A stretch of DNA of 64,000 nucleotides from BRH-c54 sp036567945 (GTDB lineage Bacteria > Bacteroidota > Bacteroidia > Flavobacteriales_E > Vicingaceae): contig DATCTM010000049.1 of NCBI GenBank assembly GCA_036567945.1, positions 1-64,000 on the forward strand, read 5' to 3'. The notes beneath the pieces were generated by a model. That model did no database searches, was not told the origin of the DNA, and worked only from the letters and a program-made list of their open reading frames with translations. Positions 45,954-55,447 of the stretch are shown here, piece by piece. The position numbers were made by a program, and so were the translations under genes. How positions within the stretch are numbered: the stretch's first letter is position 1; each line of letters starts with the position of its first letter.

Positions 45954-47213
45954 TTGATATTTAGAAGAGATACATGGTCCGAAATTTTGAGCTCTGTTAC
46001 TAAAAACAAAGCCAGAACCACCATTACTGTAATTGGTGTGCTTTGGGGTATCTTTATTTATATTACTTTATCAGGTGCTGCCAAAGGGCTCGACAATGGT
46101 TTTGAAAGACAGTTTGAGCGTGTTGCCATGAACAGTATGTTTGTATGGACACAACAAACAAGTGTTCCTTACAAAGGTTTTAAAACAGGGAGATTTATTC
46201 AATTAAAATTGAATGATGTACGAACATTAAAAACGAAAATTCCTGAAATACAATACGTAGCACCACGAAATGCTAAAGGTGTTTTTGGAGGAGATGCTCC
46301 TACCATTACTAAAGATTTAAAACATGGAAAATACAACGTTTATGGCGATTTTCCGGTAGTTGTAAAAATTGCTACCAAAGATATTTATGATGGAGGAAGA
46401 TTTTTAAATGAAGAGGATATTAAGCACAATAGAAAAGTATGTGTAATTGGAGAAAGAACTCAACGAGAATTGTTTAACAAAGATGAAAATCCTGTTGGAC
46501 AATTTATTAAAATAGATAACAGCTATTTTCAGGTTATTGGTGTGCATAAATTTGTACAAGGTGGTGGTTTTGAAGATGATGGGGATATTTACATTCCATT
46601 TACAACTTTTAGAAAACTTTACAACACTGGAGAAAACGTAGGTTGGCTCGCTATTGCTGCTCATAATGACGCTGATGTAATAGAAGTAGAAAAGAAAGTG
46701 AAAACAGTATTAAAAGATATTCATAGTGTTGCTCCAGAAGATGAAAGAGCTATAGGTTCTTTTAACTTAGGAGAAATTTTTAATAAAGTACAAGGCTTTT
46801 CTAAAGGCTTAACATTTTTATCCTTAGTAGTTGGTATAGCCACTATATTTGCAGGAGTAATTGGTATTGGCAATATTTTATTGATTTCTGTAAAAGAGAG
46901 AACCAGAGAATTAGGGGTTAGAAGAGCATTAGGTGCTACTCCTAATGAAGTAAAAGGACAAATAATTTTAGAATCTGTATTTCTTACCTTAGTTTCAGGA
47001 GTTTTAGGAATTATTTTAGGAGCTTTAGTACTTGCTGGTATCAATGCGGGCACACAAGATGTAACTGATTTTCCTTATACCAACCCAACAGTTCCAATAC
47101 CATACATTATTGGAGCTTTATTAATCATGATAATTTTAGGAACATTAATAGGATTAATTCCGGCACAAAGAGCCGTTAGCATTAAGCCTATTGATGCCTT
47201 AAGAGAAGAATAA
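45954..47213 (+). CDS. MacB-type ABC transporter permease 2
   Basis: Second permease of the exporter, same plan as the first: helix at 18-40 (TTITVIGVLWGIFIYITLSG), periplasmic domain, and three C-terminal helices with KERTRELGVRRALGATP. 419 residues. The start is the TTG at 45954; the only other in-frame possibility is blocked by a stop at 45945. It differs from permease 1 mainly in the periplasmic domain. 36 bases separate it from the adaptor gene. Confidence 0.9.
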   Translation: MIFRRDTWSEILSSVTKNKARTTITVIGVLWGIFIYITLSGAAKGLDNGFERQFERVAMNSMFVWTQQTSVPYKGFKTGRFIQLKLNDVRTLKTKIPEIQYVAPRNAKGVFGGDAPTITKDLKHGKYNVYGDFPVVVKIATKDIYDGGRFLNEEDIKHNRKVCVIGERTQRELFNKDENPVGQFIKIDNSYFQVIGVHKFVQGGGFEDDGDIYIPFTTFRKLYNTGENVGWLAIAAHNDADVIEVEKKVKTVLKDIHSVAPEDERAIGSFNLGEIFNKVQGFSKGLTFLSLVVGIATIFAGVIGIGNILLISVKERTRELGVRRALGATPNEVKGQIILESVFLTLVSGVLGIILGALVLAGINAGTQDVTDFPYTNPTVPIPYIIGALLIMIILGTLIGLIPAQRAVSIKPIDALREE

Positions 47214-47249
47214 AATAACTAAAAACATAAAAACTAAAATACAAAACAC

Positions 47250-48368
47250 ATGAAAAAAATAGTAAAATACTTCTTAATTGTACTAGTAGTACTAGGTGTA
47301 ATTTTCGCTACTTCATTTTTTATTAAATCTAACAGTAAGTCTGCTGTTGTTTATGAAACTGAAACACCATTTAAAACCACTATTGAGAAAAAAACTGTTG
47401 CCACAGGAAAAGTTATTCCTGAGGACGAAGTAGAAATTAAACCCCAAATTTCAGGTATCTTAGAAACTATTTTAGTAAAAGAAGGTGAACTAATTAAAGC
47501 TGGAGATTTAATTGCAAAAATTAAAGTTATTCCTAATGAATCTGCTCTAAATAACGCTATAGGAAGAGTTAAAAATGCTAAGTTCAACTTAGATAATGTT
47601 ACGTTAGAATACAACAGAAATAAGCAGCTTTTCGATAAAGAAGTAATCTCTGCTCAAGAATTCAACAATATAGAATTGAGATTTAACCAAGCCAAGCAAG
47701 AACTTAGCAATGCCGAAAACGATTTACAGATTATTCAGCTAGGAACAAGAGATGGTGGAGTTGCCAATACTAATATTAAAGCTACCATTTCAGGAACCAT
47801 ATTAGAAATCCCTGTAAAAAAAGGAGACCAAGTAATTGAAAGTAACAATTTTAATCCCGGAACAACTGTAGCCATTATTGCTAATTTAAGCAACATGGTT
47901 TTTGAAGGAAAAGTTGATGAAGCTGAAGTTGGCAAATTGAAAAAAGGCATGGATTTAAAAGTAAGCTTAGGGGCTATTAACGATAAAGAATTTGATGCAA
48001 AATTAAGATTTGTCGCTCCAAAAGGAATTGAGGAACAAGGTGCTGTTCAGTTTAAAATTGAAGCGGATGTATTTTTAGATTCTGCATTTTTTATTAGAGC
48101 AGGTTATAGTGCTAATGCTTCTTTAGTTTTAGATAAAAAAGAAAATGTGTTGGCGATAAGAGAAGCATTATTACAATTTGATGTAGAAACAAACGAGCCT
48201 TATGTAGAAGTGGCTGTTGACGAACAACAGTTCGAAAGAAAAAATGTAAAACTCGGTATTTCAGATGGTATTAATGTTGAAATTTTATCAGGAATTACCG
48301 CTGATGACAAGGTAAAAGTTTGGAACATTACCCAACCAACTAAAATAAATAGTAAATCTAACAGATAA
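47250..48368 (+). CDS. MacA-like periplasmic adaptor (RND/HlyD family)
   Basis: Membrane-fusion protein that bridges the permease and TolC. N-terminal helix (residues 5-24), beta-barrel and lipoyl halves (VATGKVIPEDEVEIKPQISG and TISGTILEIPVKKGDQV), a helical hairpin (about 105-160, GRVKNAKFNLDNVTLEYNR) and membrane-proximal domain to the end. 372 residues. Placed in the operon between the permeases and the TolC gene, 5 bases before the next gene, as expected for MacAB-TolC. Confidence 0.93.
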   Translation: MKKIVKYFLIVLVVLGVIFATSFFIKSNSKSAVVYETETPFKTTIEKKTVATGKVIPEDEVEIKPQISGILETILVKEGELIKAGDLIAKIKVIPNESALNNAIGRVKNAKFNLDNVTLEYNRNKQLFDKEVISAQEFNNIELRFNQAKQELSNAENDLQIIQLGTRDGGVANTNIKATISGTILEIPVKKGDQVIESNNFNPGTTVAIIANLSNMVFEGKVDEAEVGKLKKGMDLKVSLGAINDKEFDAKLRFVAPKGIEEQGAVQFKIEADVFLDSAFFIRAGYSANASLVLDKKENVLAIREALLQFDVETNEPYVEVAVDEQQFERKNVKLGISDGINVEILSGITADDKVKVWNITQPTKINSKSNR

Positions 48369-48373
48369 TAATT

Positions 48374-49717
48374 ATGCGATTCAAAAAAATATTTATAGCT
48401 TCTGTTTTCATCGCTGTTCAGTCCGGATTATTTGCTCAAGATACAGCAGAAAATAAAGTATGGACGCTAAAAGAATGTGTTGATTATGCTTTAGAAAACA
48501 ATATTTCTATTAAACAATCGGAGCTAGATAAACTCAATCAATACCAAGATGTAAAAAATGCACGAGGAAACTTTTTACCTAACTTAAATGCCTCTGCATC
48601 TCAATCTTTTAACTTTGGTTCTTCTATTGATGCAACAGGTTCAAGGGTTTCTGCAGATTATAGATCAAATAATTACAGCTTAAATTCTAATTTGGTGTTA
48701 TTCGATGGGTTTTCCAACATTCATACATTGAACCAAGCTCAAATAAATGTTGCAGTACAAGAAGCAAATATCACAAAAATGAAAAACGACATTTCTTTAA
48801 ATGTTGTAAACGCTTATTTACAAGTATTGTTTGCTAAAGAACAGATTAAAATAGCCCAATTTCAAGTTGATATTAGTATAAAAGAAGTTGAAAGAATTAC
48901 CAACTTGGTTGATGCGGGCTTAGCTCCTAAAGGAGATTTATTAAATATTAAAGCAACTTTAGGTAGTGATGAACAAACATTAATTGATGCTCAGAATAAT
49001 TTCGATATGGCCACACTAAGATTGGCTCAATTGTTACAACTTCCTGAAGGAACAATAACAATTGAAGAAATTGAATTAAAAGATCCTAATAACAGTATCA
49101 TTGCTAATGAATCAACAGTAATTTATGAGAAAGCTGCCATTTCTTTTCCTGAAATAAAAGCTGCCGAACTTACTATTGAAAGTGCCGAAAAAGGTGTGAA
49201 AATTTCAAAAGCAAATTATTTACCTTCACTTTCGTTCAACTATAGTTTAAGCACTGTATATCAGCATAGACAAGGATATGTAGATTTTTTCCCGCATAAC
49301 GAACAATTAGACAATAATCTTGGACATTTTTTAGGCTTATCTTTAAACATACCCATATTTAACAGGTTTCAGTTTAGAACATCTGTAACCCGAGCAGAAA
49401 TTAATATGGAAAGAGCAAAAAACAATTTAGAAAGTGAAAAGCTACGATTGAGAGAGTCTGTTCAAATCGCTTATACAGATGCTAAATCAGCTTCAAAGTC
49501 GTTTGAAGCGTCTAAAAAATCTGTTGAAGCACAAAATGAAGCTTTTAAATATGCGCAAGAAAGATTTCAGGTGGGCAACATGAATGCTTTTGATTTTAAC
49601 CAAACCAAAAACAGATTGTTTACTGCTGAATCTCAATTATTGAGATCTAAATACGATTATACTTTTAAACTAAAAGTATTAGAGTTTTATTACGGAGTTC
49701 CTTTTGTAGCAGAATAA
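48374..49717 (+). CDS. TolC-family outer membrane channel
   Basis: Outer-membrane exit duct of the efflux complex. Signal peptide (residues 1-21), then two repeats of the long-helix/barrel plan: TLKECVDYALENNISIKQSE, VNAYLQVLFAKEQIKIAQFQ, and AELTIESAEKGVKISKANYLP in the second half. 447 residues, family length. Last gene of the operon; five bases after the adaptor. Substrate of the complex unknown; macrolide, peptide or lipid export are the usual options. Confidence 0.94.
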   Translation: MRFKKIFIASVFIAVQSGLFAQDTAENKVWTLKECVDYALENNISIKQSELDKLNQYQDVKNARGNFLPNLNASASQSFNFGSSIDATGSRVSADYRSNNYSLNSNLVLFDGFSNIHTLNQAQINVAVQEANITKMKNDISLNVVNAYLQVLFAKEQIKIAQFQVDISIKEVERITNLVDAGLAPKGDLLNIKATLGSDEQTLIDAQNNFDMATLRLAQLLQLPEGTITIEEIELKDPNNSIIANESTVIYEKAAISFPEIKAAELTIESAEKGVKISKANYLPSLSFNYSLSTVYQHRQGYVDFFPHNEQLDNNLGHFLGLSLNIPIFNRFQFRTSVTRAEINMERAKNNLESEKLRLRESVQIAYTDAKSASKSFEASKKSVEAQNEAFKYAQERFQVGNMNAFDFNQTKNRLFTAESQLLRSKYDYTFKLKVLEFYYGVPFVAE

Positions 49718-49769
49718 TCAAACTCAAGTTAGGTAGTTTTTGGTAACTTTGTTTTTCTAAAAAATACAA

Positions 49770-50051
49770 ATGGACGAAAAAGAAACGTTTTACAATAACC
49801 TGAAAAGTAAATTAGAAGATCAATTTAACTGGCCTAGTGTTTACATGTTTAAATTTATAATACCTGCTGATAATAATCATAAGTTGGCTTTGGTAGAGGC
49901 CTTATTTGGAAAAGAAGCTGAAGTGCTTACCCGACAATCGAAAACAAACAAGTTTATTAGCGTTACCGCAAAGGAAATGATGATAAATCCCGATGAAATT
50001 ATTGAGGTGTATAAAAAAGCAGAAAAAATTGAGGGGATAATTTCTCTTTAA
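49770..50051 (+). CDS. DUF493 family protein (YbeD-like)
   Basis: Small ferredoxin-like-fold protein of unknown role. 93 residues with FKFIIPADNNHKLALVEALFG and FISVTAKEMMINPDEIIEVY, the DUF493 pattern; E. coli YbeD sits near lipB, but here there is no lipoate gene adjacent. A TAACTTTG box lies at 49744-49751, 19 bases before the ATG, so its own promoter is likely. Convergent with the Crp/Fnr gene. Confidence 0.8.
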   Translation: MDEKETFYNNLKSKLEDQFNWPSVYMFKFIIPADNNHKLALVEALFGKEAEVLTRQSKTNKFISVTAKEMMINPDEIIEVYKKAEKIEGIISL

Positions 50052-50065
50052 ACAACTTTAAGTAA

Positions 50066-50776
50066 TTATTCAAAAACATTTGCTACTCTTGTTAAACCGG
50101 GAATATTAAGTAATTTAATATTCCTACCTTCAACAGCAATAAGCTTGTCTTTTTTAAATTCTGAAAGCAATCTGATAACCGACTCTGTGGCTGTTCCAAC
50201 AATATTCGCTAATTCTTCTCTTGATAATTTTACTTGAATATTTTTTTCTTCATCTAACTCAAAAGTATCTTTAAGAATTAAAAGCGTTTCAGCTAATCTT
50301 TCTCTAACGGGTTTTTGAGCTAAATCAGTAATAATTTTTGCCGCCTCCCCTAACTCATGACTCAACATTTTTAAAAACTTAAAATTAAAGTTAGGGTTTT
50401 GAGCTATCATAGAAAAAATCTGATCTCTAGGTATAAAACAAATAGTAGTATCATCCTCAATTGCAGAAGCAGAAGCAGACAATGGTTCTTCGCTTAATAA
50501 AGCTCTATAACCAATAACATCTCCAGATTTAGCAAATCGAATTATTTGTTCTTTTCCTTCCGAACCTATCTGAAAAAGCTTTACCTTCCCTTTATTAATA
50601 CAGTAAATTCCATTTGTTCTATTTCCTTCGTGAAAAACTACTTGTCCTTTATTATAAAAATTACACCCTTTACTGTTGTCAATTTCTTCAACTTGTTCAT
50701 TATTTAAAGCACAAAAAACAGACATATGCTTAGAGCCACATGTTTGACATCTCGGGTATTCTTTTTGATTTTTCAT
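50066..50776 (-). CDS. Crp/Fnr-family transcriptional regulator with N-terminal Cys cluster
   Basis: Cyclic-nucleotide-binding fold (about 35-150: GQVVFHEGNRTNGIYCINKGKV, AKSGDVIGYRALL) and a C-terminal helix-turn-helix (LSREELANIVGTATESVIRLL). The N-terminus carries Cys10, Cys13, Cys22 and Cys38, in a spacing close to the Fe-S ligands of FNR (Cys20, 23, 29 and 122 in E. coli), though not identical, and no Cys is seen at the FNR 122 equivalent. It may sense oxygen or nitric oxide through an Fe-S cluster; this is an inference. Confidence 0.88.
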   Translation of the reverse strand: MKNQKEYPRCQTCGSKHMSVFCALNNEQVEEIDNSKGCNFYNKGQVVFHEGNRTNGIYCINKGKVKLFQIGSEGKEQIIRFAKSGDVIGYRALLSEEPLSASASAIEDDTTICFIPRDQIFSMIAQNPNFNFKFLKMLSHELGEAAKIITDLAQKPVRERLAETLLILKDTFELDEEKNIQVKLSREELANIVGTATESVIRLLSEFKKDKLIAVEGRNIKLLNIPGLTRVANVFE

Positions 50777-50964
50777 TTAAAAACGTACTAAAATTTTTAC
50801 AAAGATAAAAAATTAGCTGATGAATGTCATATTTTATCTTAAAGAAAATTTTATAAGTGTTTCTAATTCGACAAAAAAATTATTTAATCAACAATACCAT
50901 TCTTACTTCTAACATTTTTTACTACCTTAGTCAATAATTCTATTAACCAAACCATTTCTAACCT

Positions 50965-51156
50965 ATGAAGACCGGTACTGTAAAATTTTTCAATCAGCTT
51001 AAAGGCTTTGGCTTTATAAAAGACAATGAAACAGGTGAGGAATATTTTGTTCATGAAAAAGGACTACTTGAAAAAATTGTTGATGATGATATAGTAATCT
51101 TTGAATTAAGAGAAGGAAAAAAAGGTCTAAACGCCTTTAATGTGAAGAAAAAGTAA
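50965..51156 (+). CDS. Cold-shock domain protein
   Basis: Single-stranded nucleic-acid-binding protein of the CspA group. TGTVKFFNQLKGFGFIKD carries the RNP1-like block and YFVHEKGL the RNP2-like one (FVH). 63 residues, usual. It stands alone with about 190 bases of upstream sequence that holds TACCTTAG, a near match to the -7 box. Probably an RNA chaperone; cold induction is not shown by the sequence. Confidence 0.93.
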   Translation: MKTGTVKFFNQLKGFGFIKDNETGEEYFVHEKGLLEKIVDDDIVIFELREGKKGLNAFNVKKK

Positions 51157-51223
51157 GTAACCAAAATTGAACAACATTAACGCAAAATAATGATATTTGC
51201 ACAATAAAATTTATTTATAAATT

Positions 51224-52909
51224 ATGAGTGATGATAAAAAAGTAATCTTTTCGATGAATAAGGTTGGAAAGACACTTCCAAATGGAAAAGTTATATTAAA
51301 AGACATTTATTTATCTTTTTTTTATGGAGCCAAAATAGGAATTATTGGTCTTAATGGTTCTGGAAAATCTACTGTAATGAAAATTATTGCAGGAGTAGAA
51401 AAATCTTATCAAGGAGATGTTACATTTTCTCCTGGTTATACGGTTGGATATTTAGAGCAAGAACCTCAATTAGATGAAACAAAAACGGTAAAAGAAATAG
51501 TTCAAGAAGGAGCTCAAGAAACTATTGATGTGCTTAATGAATATGAATTGGTAAATAATAGCTTTGGCGATCCAGAAGTATATGAAAATCCTGAAAAAAT
51601 GGAAGCTGCAATGAAAAGACAAGCAGAACTTCAGGATAAAATTGATGCTCTTAATGCTTGGGAGCTTGATGCTAAACTTGCTAGAGCAATGGATGCATTA
51701 AACTGTCCACCTGAAGATGCTTCAATAGCCAATCTTTCAGGAGGTGAAAAAAGAAGAGTAGCTCTTTGCAGATTACTACTTAAACAACCGGATATATTAT
51801 TATTAGATGAGCCTACCAACCACTTAGATACTGAAAGTGTTTATTGGTTAGAACAACATCTACAACAATATCCGGGGACGGTTATAGCCATTACCCACGA
51901 TAGATATTTCTTAGATAATGTTGCCGGTTGGATTTTAGAATTAGACAGAGGCCATGGTATTCCTTGGAAAGGAAATTACTCTTCTTGGTTAGAACAAAAA
52001 TCTAACAGATTGGCTCAGGAAGAAAAAACCGAAAGTAAAAGAAGAAAAACTCTTGAACGTGAGTTGGAGTGGACAAGAATGAATGCAAAAGGAAGACAAA
52101 CAAAGTCGAAGGCTAGGTTAAGTAACTACGATAAATTATTAAGTGAAGGAACCTCAGAAAAAGAAGCTAAACTGGAACTTTTTATTCCTAACGGACCACG
52201 TTTAGGTAATGAAGTTATTGAAGCTATCAACATCTCAAAATCTTTTGGCGATAATATCTTATATGAAAATCTTTCTTTTAAATTACCTCCTGCAAGTATT
52301 GTTGGTATTATTGGTCCGAATGGAGCTGGTAAGACGACATTATTTAGATTAATAATGGGAGAAGAACAACCTGATACAGGAGAATTTAAAGTTGGAGATA
52401 CCGTAAAAATCGGTTATGTTGACCAATCTCACAAAGACTTAATAGACGACAAAACTATTTTTGAAGTGTTTTCTGGCGGAACAGAAATGATGGAGTTTGG
52501 AGGGAAAACTATTAACTCTAGGGCTTATTTATCTCGTTTTAACTTTGCAGGTTCTGATCAAAACAAAAAAGTTGGTAATCTTTCAGGAGGAGAAAGAAAC
52601 AGACTTCACTTAGCTATGGCAATTAAAGAAGAAGCGAACGTTTTGTTATTGGATGAACCTACAAATGATTTAGATGTAAATGCCATAAGAGCCTTAGAAG
52701 AAGGTATAGAAAACTTTGGAGGTTCAGCAGTAATTATTTCTCACGACAGATGGTTTTTAGATAGAGTTTGTACACATATTTTAGCTTTTGAAGGAAATGC
52801 CCAAGTATATTTCTTTGAAGGTTCTTACTCTGATTATGAAGAAAACAGAAGAAAACGTTTAGGAAATGAACCTCAACGATTTAAATATAAAAAGCTTGTG
52901 AAATCTTGA
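51224..52909 (+). CDS. ettA: Energy-dependent translational throttle protein EttA
   Basis: ABC-F protein that binds the ribosomal E site and slows or restarts translation according to ADP/ATP. Two ABC domains in one chain: Walker A GLNGSGKST and GPNGAGKTT, signatures LSGGEKRRVAL and LSGGERNRLHLAM, Walker B LLLDEPTNHLD and LLLDEPTNDLD. The P-site tRNA interaction linker and arm (ERELEWTRMNAKGRQTKSKA) lie between them. 561 residues, no membrane part. Highly conserved, so the call is secure. Confidence 0.96.
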   Translation: MSDDKKVIFSMNKVGKTLPNGKVILKDIYLSFFYGAKIGIIGLNGSGKSTVMKIIAGVEKSYQGDVTFSPGYTVGYLEQEPQLDETKTVKEIVQEGAQETIDVLNEYELVNNSFGDPEVYENPEKMEAAMKRQAELQDKIDALNAWELDAKLARAMDALNCPPEDASIANLSGGEKRRVALCRLLLKQPDILLLDEPTNHLDTESVYWLEQHLQQYPGTVIAITHDRYFLDNVAGWILELDRGHGIPWKGNYSSWLEQKSNRLAQEEKTESKRRKTLERELEWTRMNAKGRQTKSKARLSNYDKLLSEGTSEKEAKLELFIPNGPRLGNEVIEAINISKSFGDNILYENLSFKLPPASIVGIIGPNGAGKTTLFRLIMGEEQPDTGEFKVGDTVKIGYVDQSHKDLIDDKTIFEVFSGGTEMMEFGGKTINSRAYLSRFNFAGSDQNKKVGNLSGGERNRLHLAMAIKEEANVLLLDEPTNDLDVNAIRALEEGIENFGGSAVIISHDRWFLDRVCTHILAFEGNAQVYFFEGSYSDYEENRRKRLGNEPQRFKYKKLVKS

Positions 52910-52973
52910 TGATTTGCAACTAAATAACTAATTTTAGAGTCTATAAATTTAGTATTTAGTCAACTTAATTATC

Positions 52974-55337
52974 ATGACAAAAAAAATATTATTTAGTGTC
53001 TTTTTATATTTTACAGCTATAAATATCAATGCTCAACTAGTTGTAAACACAGGCACTATGACCCCCACCCAATATGTTCAAAATGTATTAGTTGGAGCAG
53101 GTGTTACTATTTCTAATGTTACTTTTACAGGTACATCTACTCAAATTGGAGATTTTGATGCTACAAATACATTAATTGGAATTCCTGATGGTTTAATTTT
53201 AGCATCTGGTACCGTTACCACAGCTATTGGACCTAACAATAGCGGAAGCGCAGGTACAGACATGTTTGGTAATGGGGATCCTGATTTAACAACAATTGCC
53301 GGGATAACTACATTTGATGCAGCTGTGTTGGAATTCGATTTTATTCCTATAGGAGACAGTATTAAATTTAATTATGTCTTTGGTTCAGAAGAATACTTAG
53401 AATTTGTAAACTCAGGAGTAAATGATGCATTTGGTTTCTTTCTAAGCGGTCCTGGAATTACAGGACCTTATACTAATTCGGCAGTAAATTTAGCTCTTAT
53501 TCCAAACTCAACTACTCCAGTTACTATTGACAATGTAAACAGCACAACAAATTCAGCTTATTACGTTGTAAACGGTACAGGAACAAATGCCCCGTATAAT
53601 ACTAATCCACAATACATTCAATATGATGGTCATACCGTTGTGTTAACCGCCCAATCACAAGTTGTTTGTGGTCAAACTTATCATTTAAAAATTGCTATTG
53701 CAGATGCTGGTGATGGGGTTTGGGATTCCGGAGTATTTTTAGAAGGAGGAAGTCTAACTTCTACTGGTGTAGATATTAATATCGTTACCGCAACAGGTGA
53801 TTCTACTATTATTGAAGGTTGTGCTGATGCAAATATCTGTTTTACAAGAATTGATACTACAGGAACTGACACAGTTCCATTATTTATGACAGGTGCAGCA
53901 ACAAATGGTGTTGATTACAATATGTTACCCGATACCATTTATTTTCAACCTGGACAAAATTCTATTTGTTTTACCATAACACCAGTAGCTGATGGTCTTA
54001 ATGAGGGAATGGAGGATATCATTATAACAGCTCAAACTATTAATGTGTGTGGTGATACAGTACTAACCACAGGGTCAATATTTATAGTTGATGCTCCTAA
54101 TATAAATATCACCACTACAGACCTTACATTAAATTGTCCTACAAGTGGTCTCACAATAAACTCATCAGCTTCAGGAGGACTTGCTCCTTATGATTATACG
54201 TGGGTAAATATGAATGGAGACACTCTAGGAAGCTCTCAAAATTTAAACACACCAGTTAATCAAACAGATACATTTATTGTAATTGTTACCGATAGTTGTA
54301 ATTTAACCACCGCTTACGATACTGTTGTAATTACTGTAGCTACAACACCTATGACAATTTCTGCCGGAAATGATATTACACTAACCTGTCCTGGACAAAG
54401 TGTTACTTTAATTAGTACTGTTAATGGTGGTAGTCCTGGATATACTTTTAATTGGACCCCTGGTAATGTTAATACTCCTAATTATACTATTCCAGCTGTA
54501 AATCAAACTACTACTTATATATTACAAGTAACAGATGCTTGTAATACCTCAGCGTATGATACCATTACTGTTTTTGTTAACTACACTCCTTTACAAGTTA
54601 CAGCCAACTCAGGTGACAGTGTGTTGAACTGTGTAGGAAATGACCACTTTATTGACATATATACTGTAGCTACTAATGGAACTGCACCATATACTTTTGC
54701 TTGGAGTAATTCTAGTAGTGATAGTGTCGTTAATGTTAACATAACCACTCCAACAACTTATTATGTTACCGTTACTGATGCATGTAACTTTAGTGTAACT
54801 GATACCATAAACTTCACATTTGCTCCTTACACACCAATGAGTATTACAATTTTAGGTGACGATAGTATATGTATAGGATCAATAATGACACTTACAGCAA
54901 CTGTAAACAATGGACTCCCTTCATATTCTTACTACTGGAGTGATGGAATTTCTTTTTCAGGGAATGGCAACCCAATCGATTATTCTACATTAAATGGAGG
55001 AACACAAATAATCACCTTATCTGTTACAGACCAGTGTAATGTTACGGAACAAACTACACACACAATTGAAGCCATAGCTTGTGAAATTACTATTCCTAAT
55101 ATATTTACCCCAAATGGTGATGGTAGTAATGACTATTTAGTATTTGAAAACCTACAATACTTCCCTACTAATAGACTAGTCGTTTTTAATAGGTGGGGAA
55201 AGAAGGTTTATGAAAAAACAGGGTATCAAAATGATTGGAATGGAGATGGTCATAGTGACGGTACTTATTTCTTCATATTAGAATTAAATGACTTTGCAAA
55301 TACAATACACAAAGGAACAATCACTATTTTAAGATAA
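52974..55337 (+). CDS. Choice-of-anchor L adhesin with T9SS type B C-terminal domain
   Basis: Large secreted surface protein, 787 residues. Signal peptide (1-20), the choice-of-anchor L domain (20-270: IGIPDGLILASG, YVFGSEEYLEFV, AFGFFLSGPGI), a Calx-beta-like part, and about four Ig/PKD-like repeats of roughly 85 residues with TTYILQVTDACN, TTYYVTVTDACN and similar endings. It ends in the type B T9SS domain (IFTPNGDGSNDYLVF, VFNRWGKKVYE, ILELNDFANTIHKGTITILR). The final 48 codons are nearly identical to those of the next gene. Probable role in attachment or gliding; exact ligand unknown. Confidence 0.92.
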   Translation: MTKKILFSVFLYFTAININAQLVVNTGTMTPTQYVQNVLVGAGVTISNVTFTGTSTQIGDFDATNTLIGIPDGLILASGTVTTAIGPNNSGSAGTDMFGNGDPDLTTIAGITTFDAAVLEFDFIPIGDSIKFNYVFGSEEYLEFVNSGVNDAFGFFLSGPGITGPYTNSAVNLALIPNSTTPVTIDNVNSTTNSAYYVVNGTGTNAPYNTNPQYIQYDGHTVVLTAQSQVVCGQTYHLKIAIADAGDGVWDSGVFLEGGSLTSTGVDINIVTATGDSTIIEGCADANICFTRIDTTGTDTVPLFMTGAATNGVDYNMLPDTIYFQPGQNSICFTITPVADGLNEGMEDIIITAQTINVCGDTVLTTGSIFIVDAPNINITTTDLTLNCPTSGLTINSSASGGLAPYDYTWVNMNGDTLGSSQNLNTPVNQTDTFIVIVTDSCNLTTAYDTVVITVATTPMTISAGNDITLTCPGQSVTLISTVNGGSPGYTFNWTPGNVNTPNYTIPAVNQTTTYILQVTDACNTSAYDTITVFVNYTPLQVTANSGDSVLNCVGNDHFIDIYTVATNGTAPYTFAWSNSSSDSVVNVNITTPTTYYVTVTDACNFSVTDTINFTFAPYTPMSITILGDDSICIGSIMTLTATVNNGLPSYSYYWSDGISFSGNGNPIDYSTLNGGTQIITLSVTDQCNVTEQTTHTIEAIACEITIPNIFTPNGDGSNDYLVFENLQYFPTNRLVVFNRWGKKVYEKTGYQNDWNGDGHSDGTYFFILELNDFANTIHKGTITILR
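55194..55337 (+). repeat. Direct repeat copy 1 (144 bp, 3' end of first cargo gene)
   Basis: 137 of 144 bases match 58025-58168, right through the stop codon. Encodes the end of the type B T9SS domain. Confidence 0.95.
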
Positions 55338-55447
55338 AATAAACATTATTATTAAAAATTAGCCTACAACCACTTTACTCTATTCGAAGTCTTACTATTT
55401 AGATAATCTATTATAAATTTATATTTAAAAATTCACAAAATCAAATA

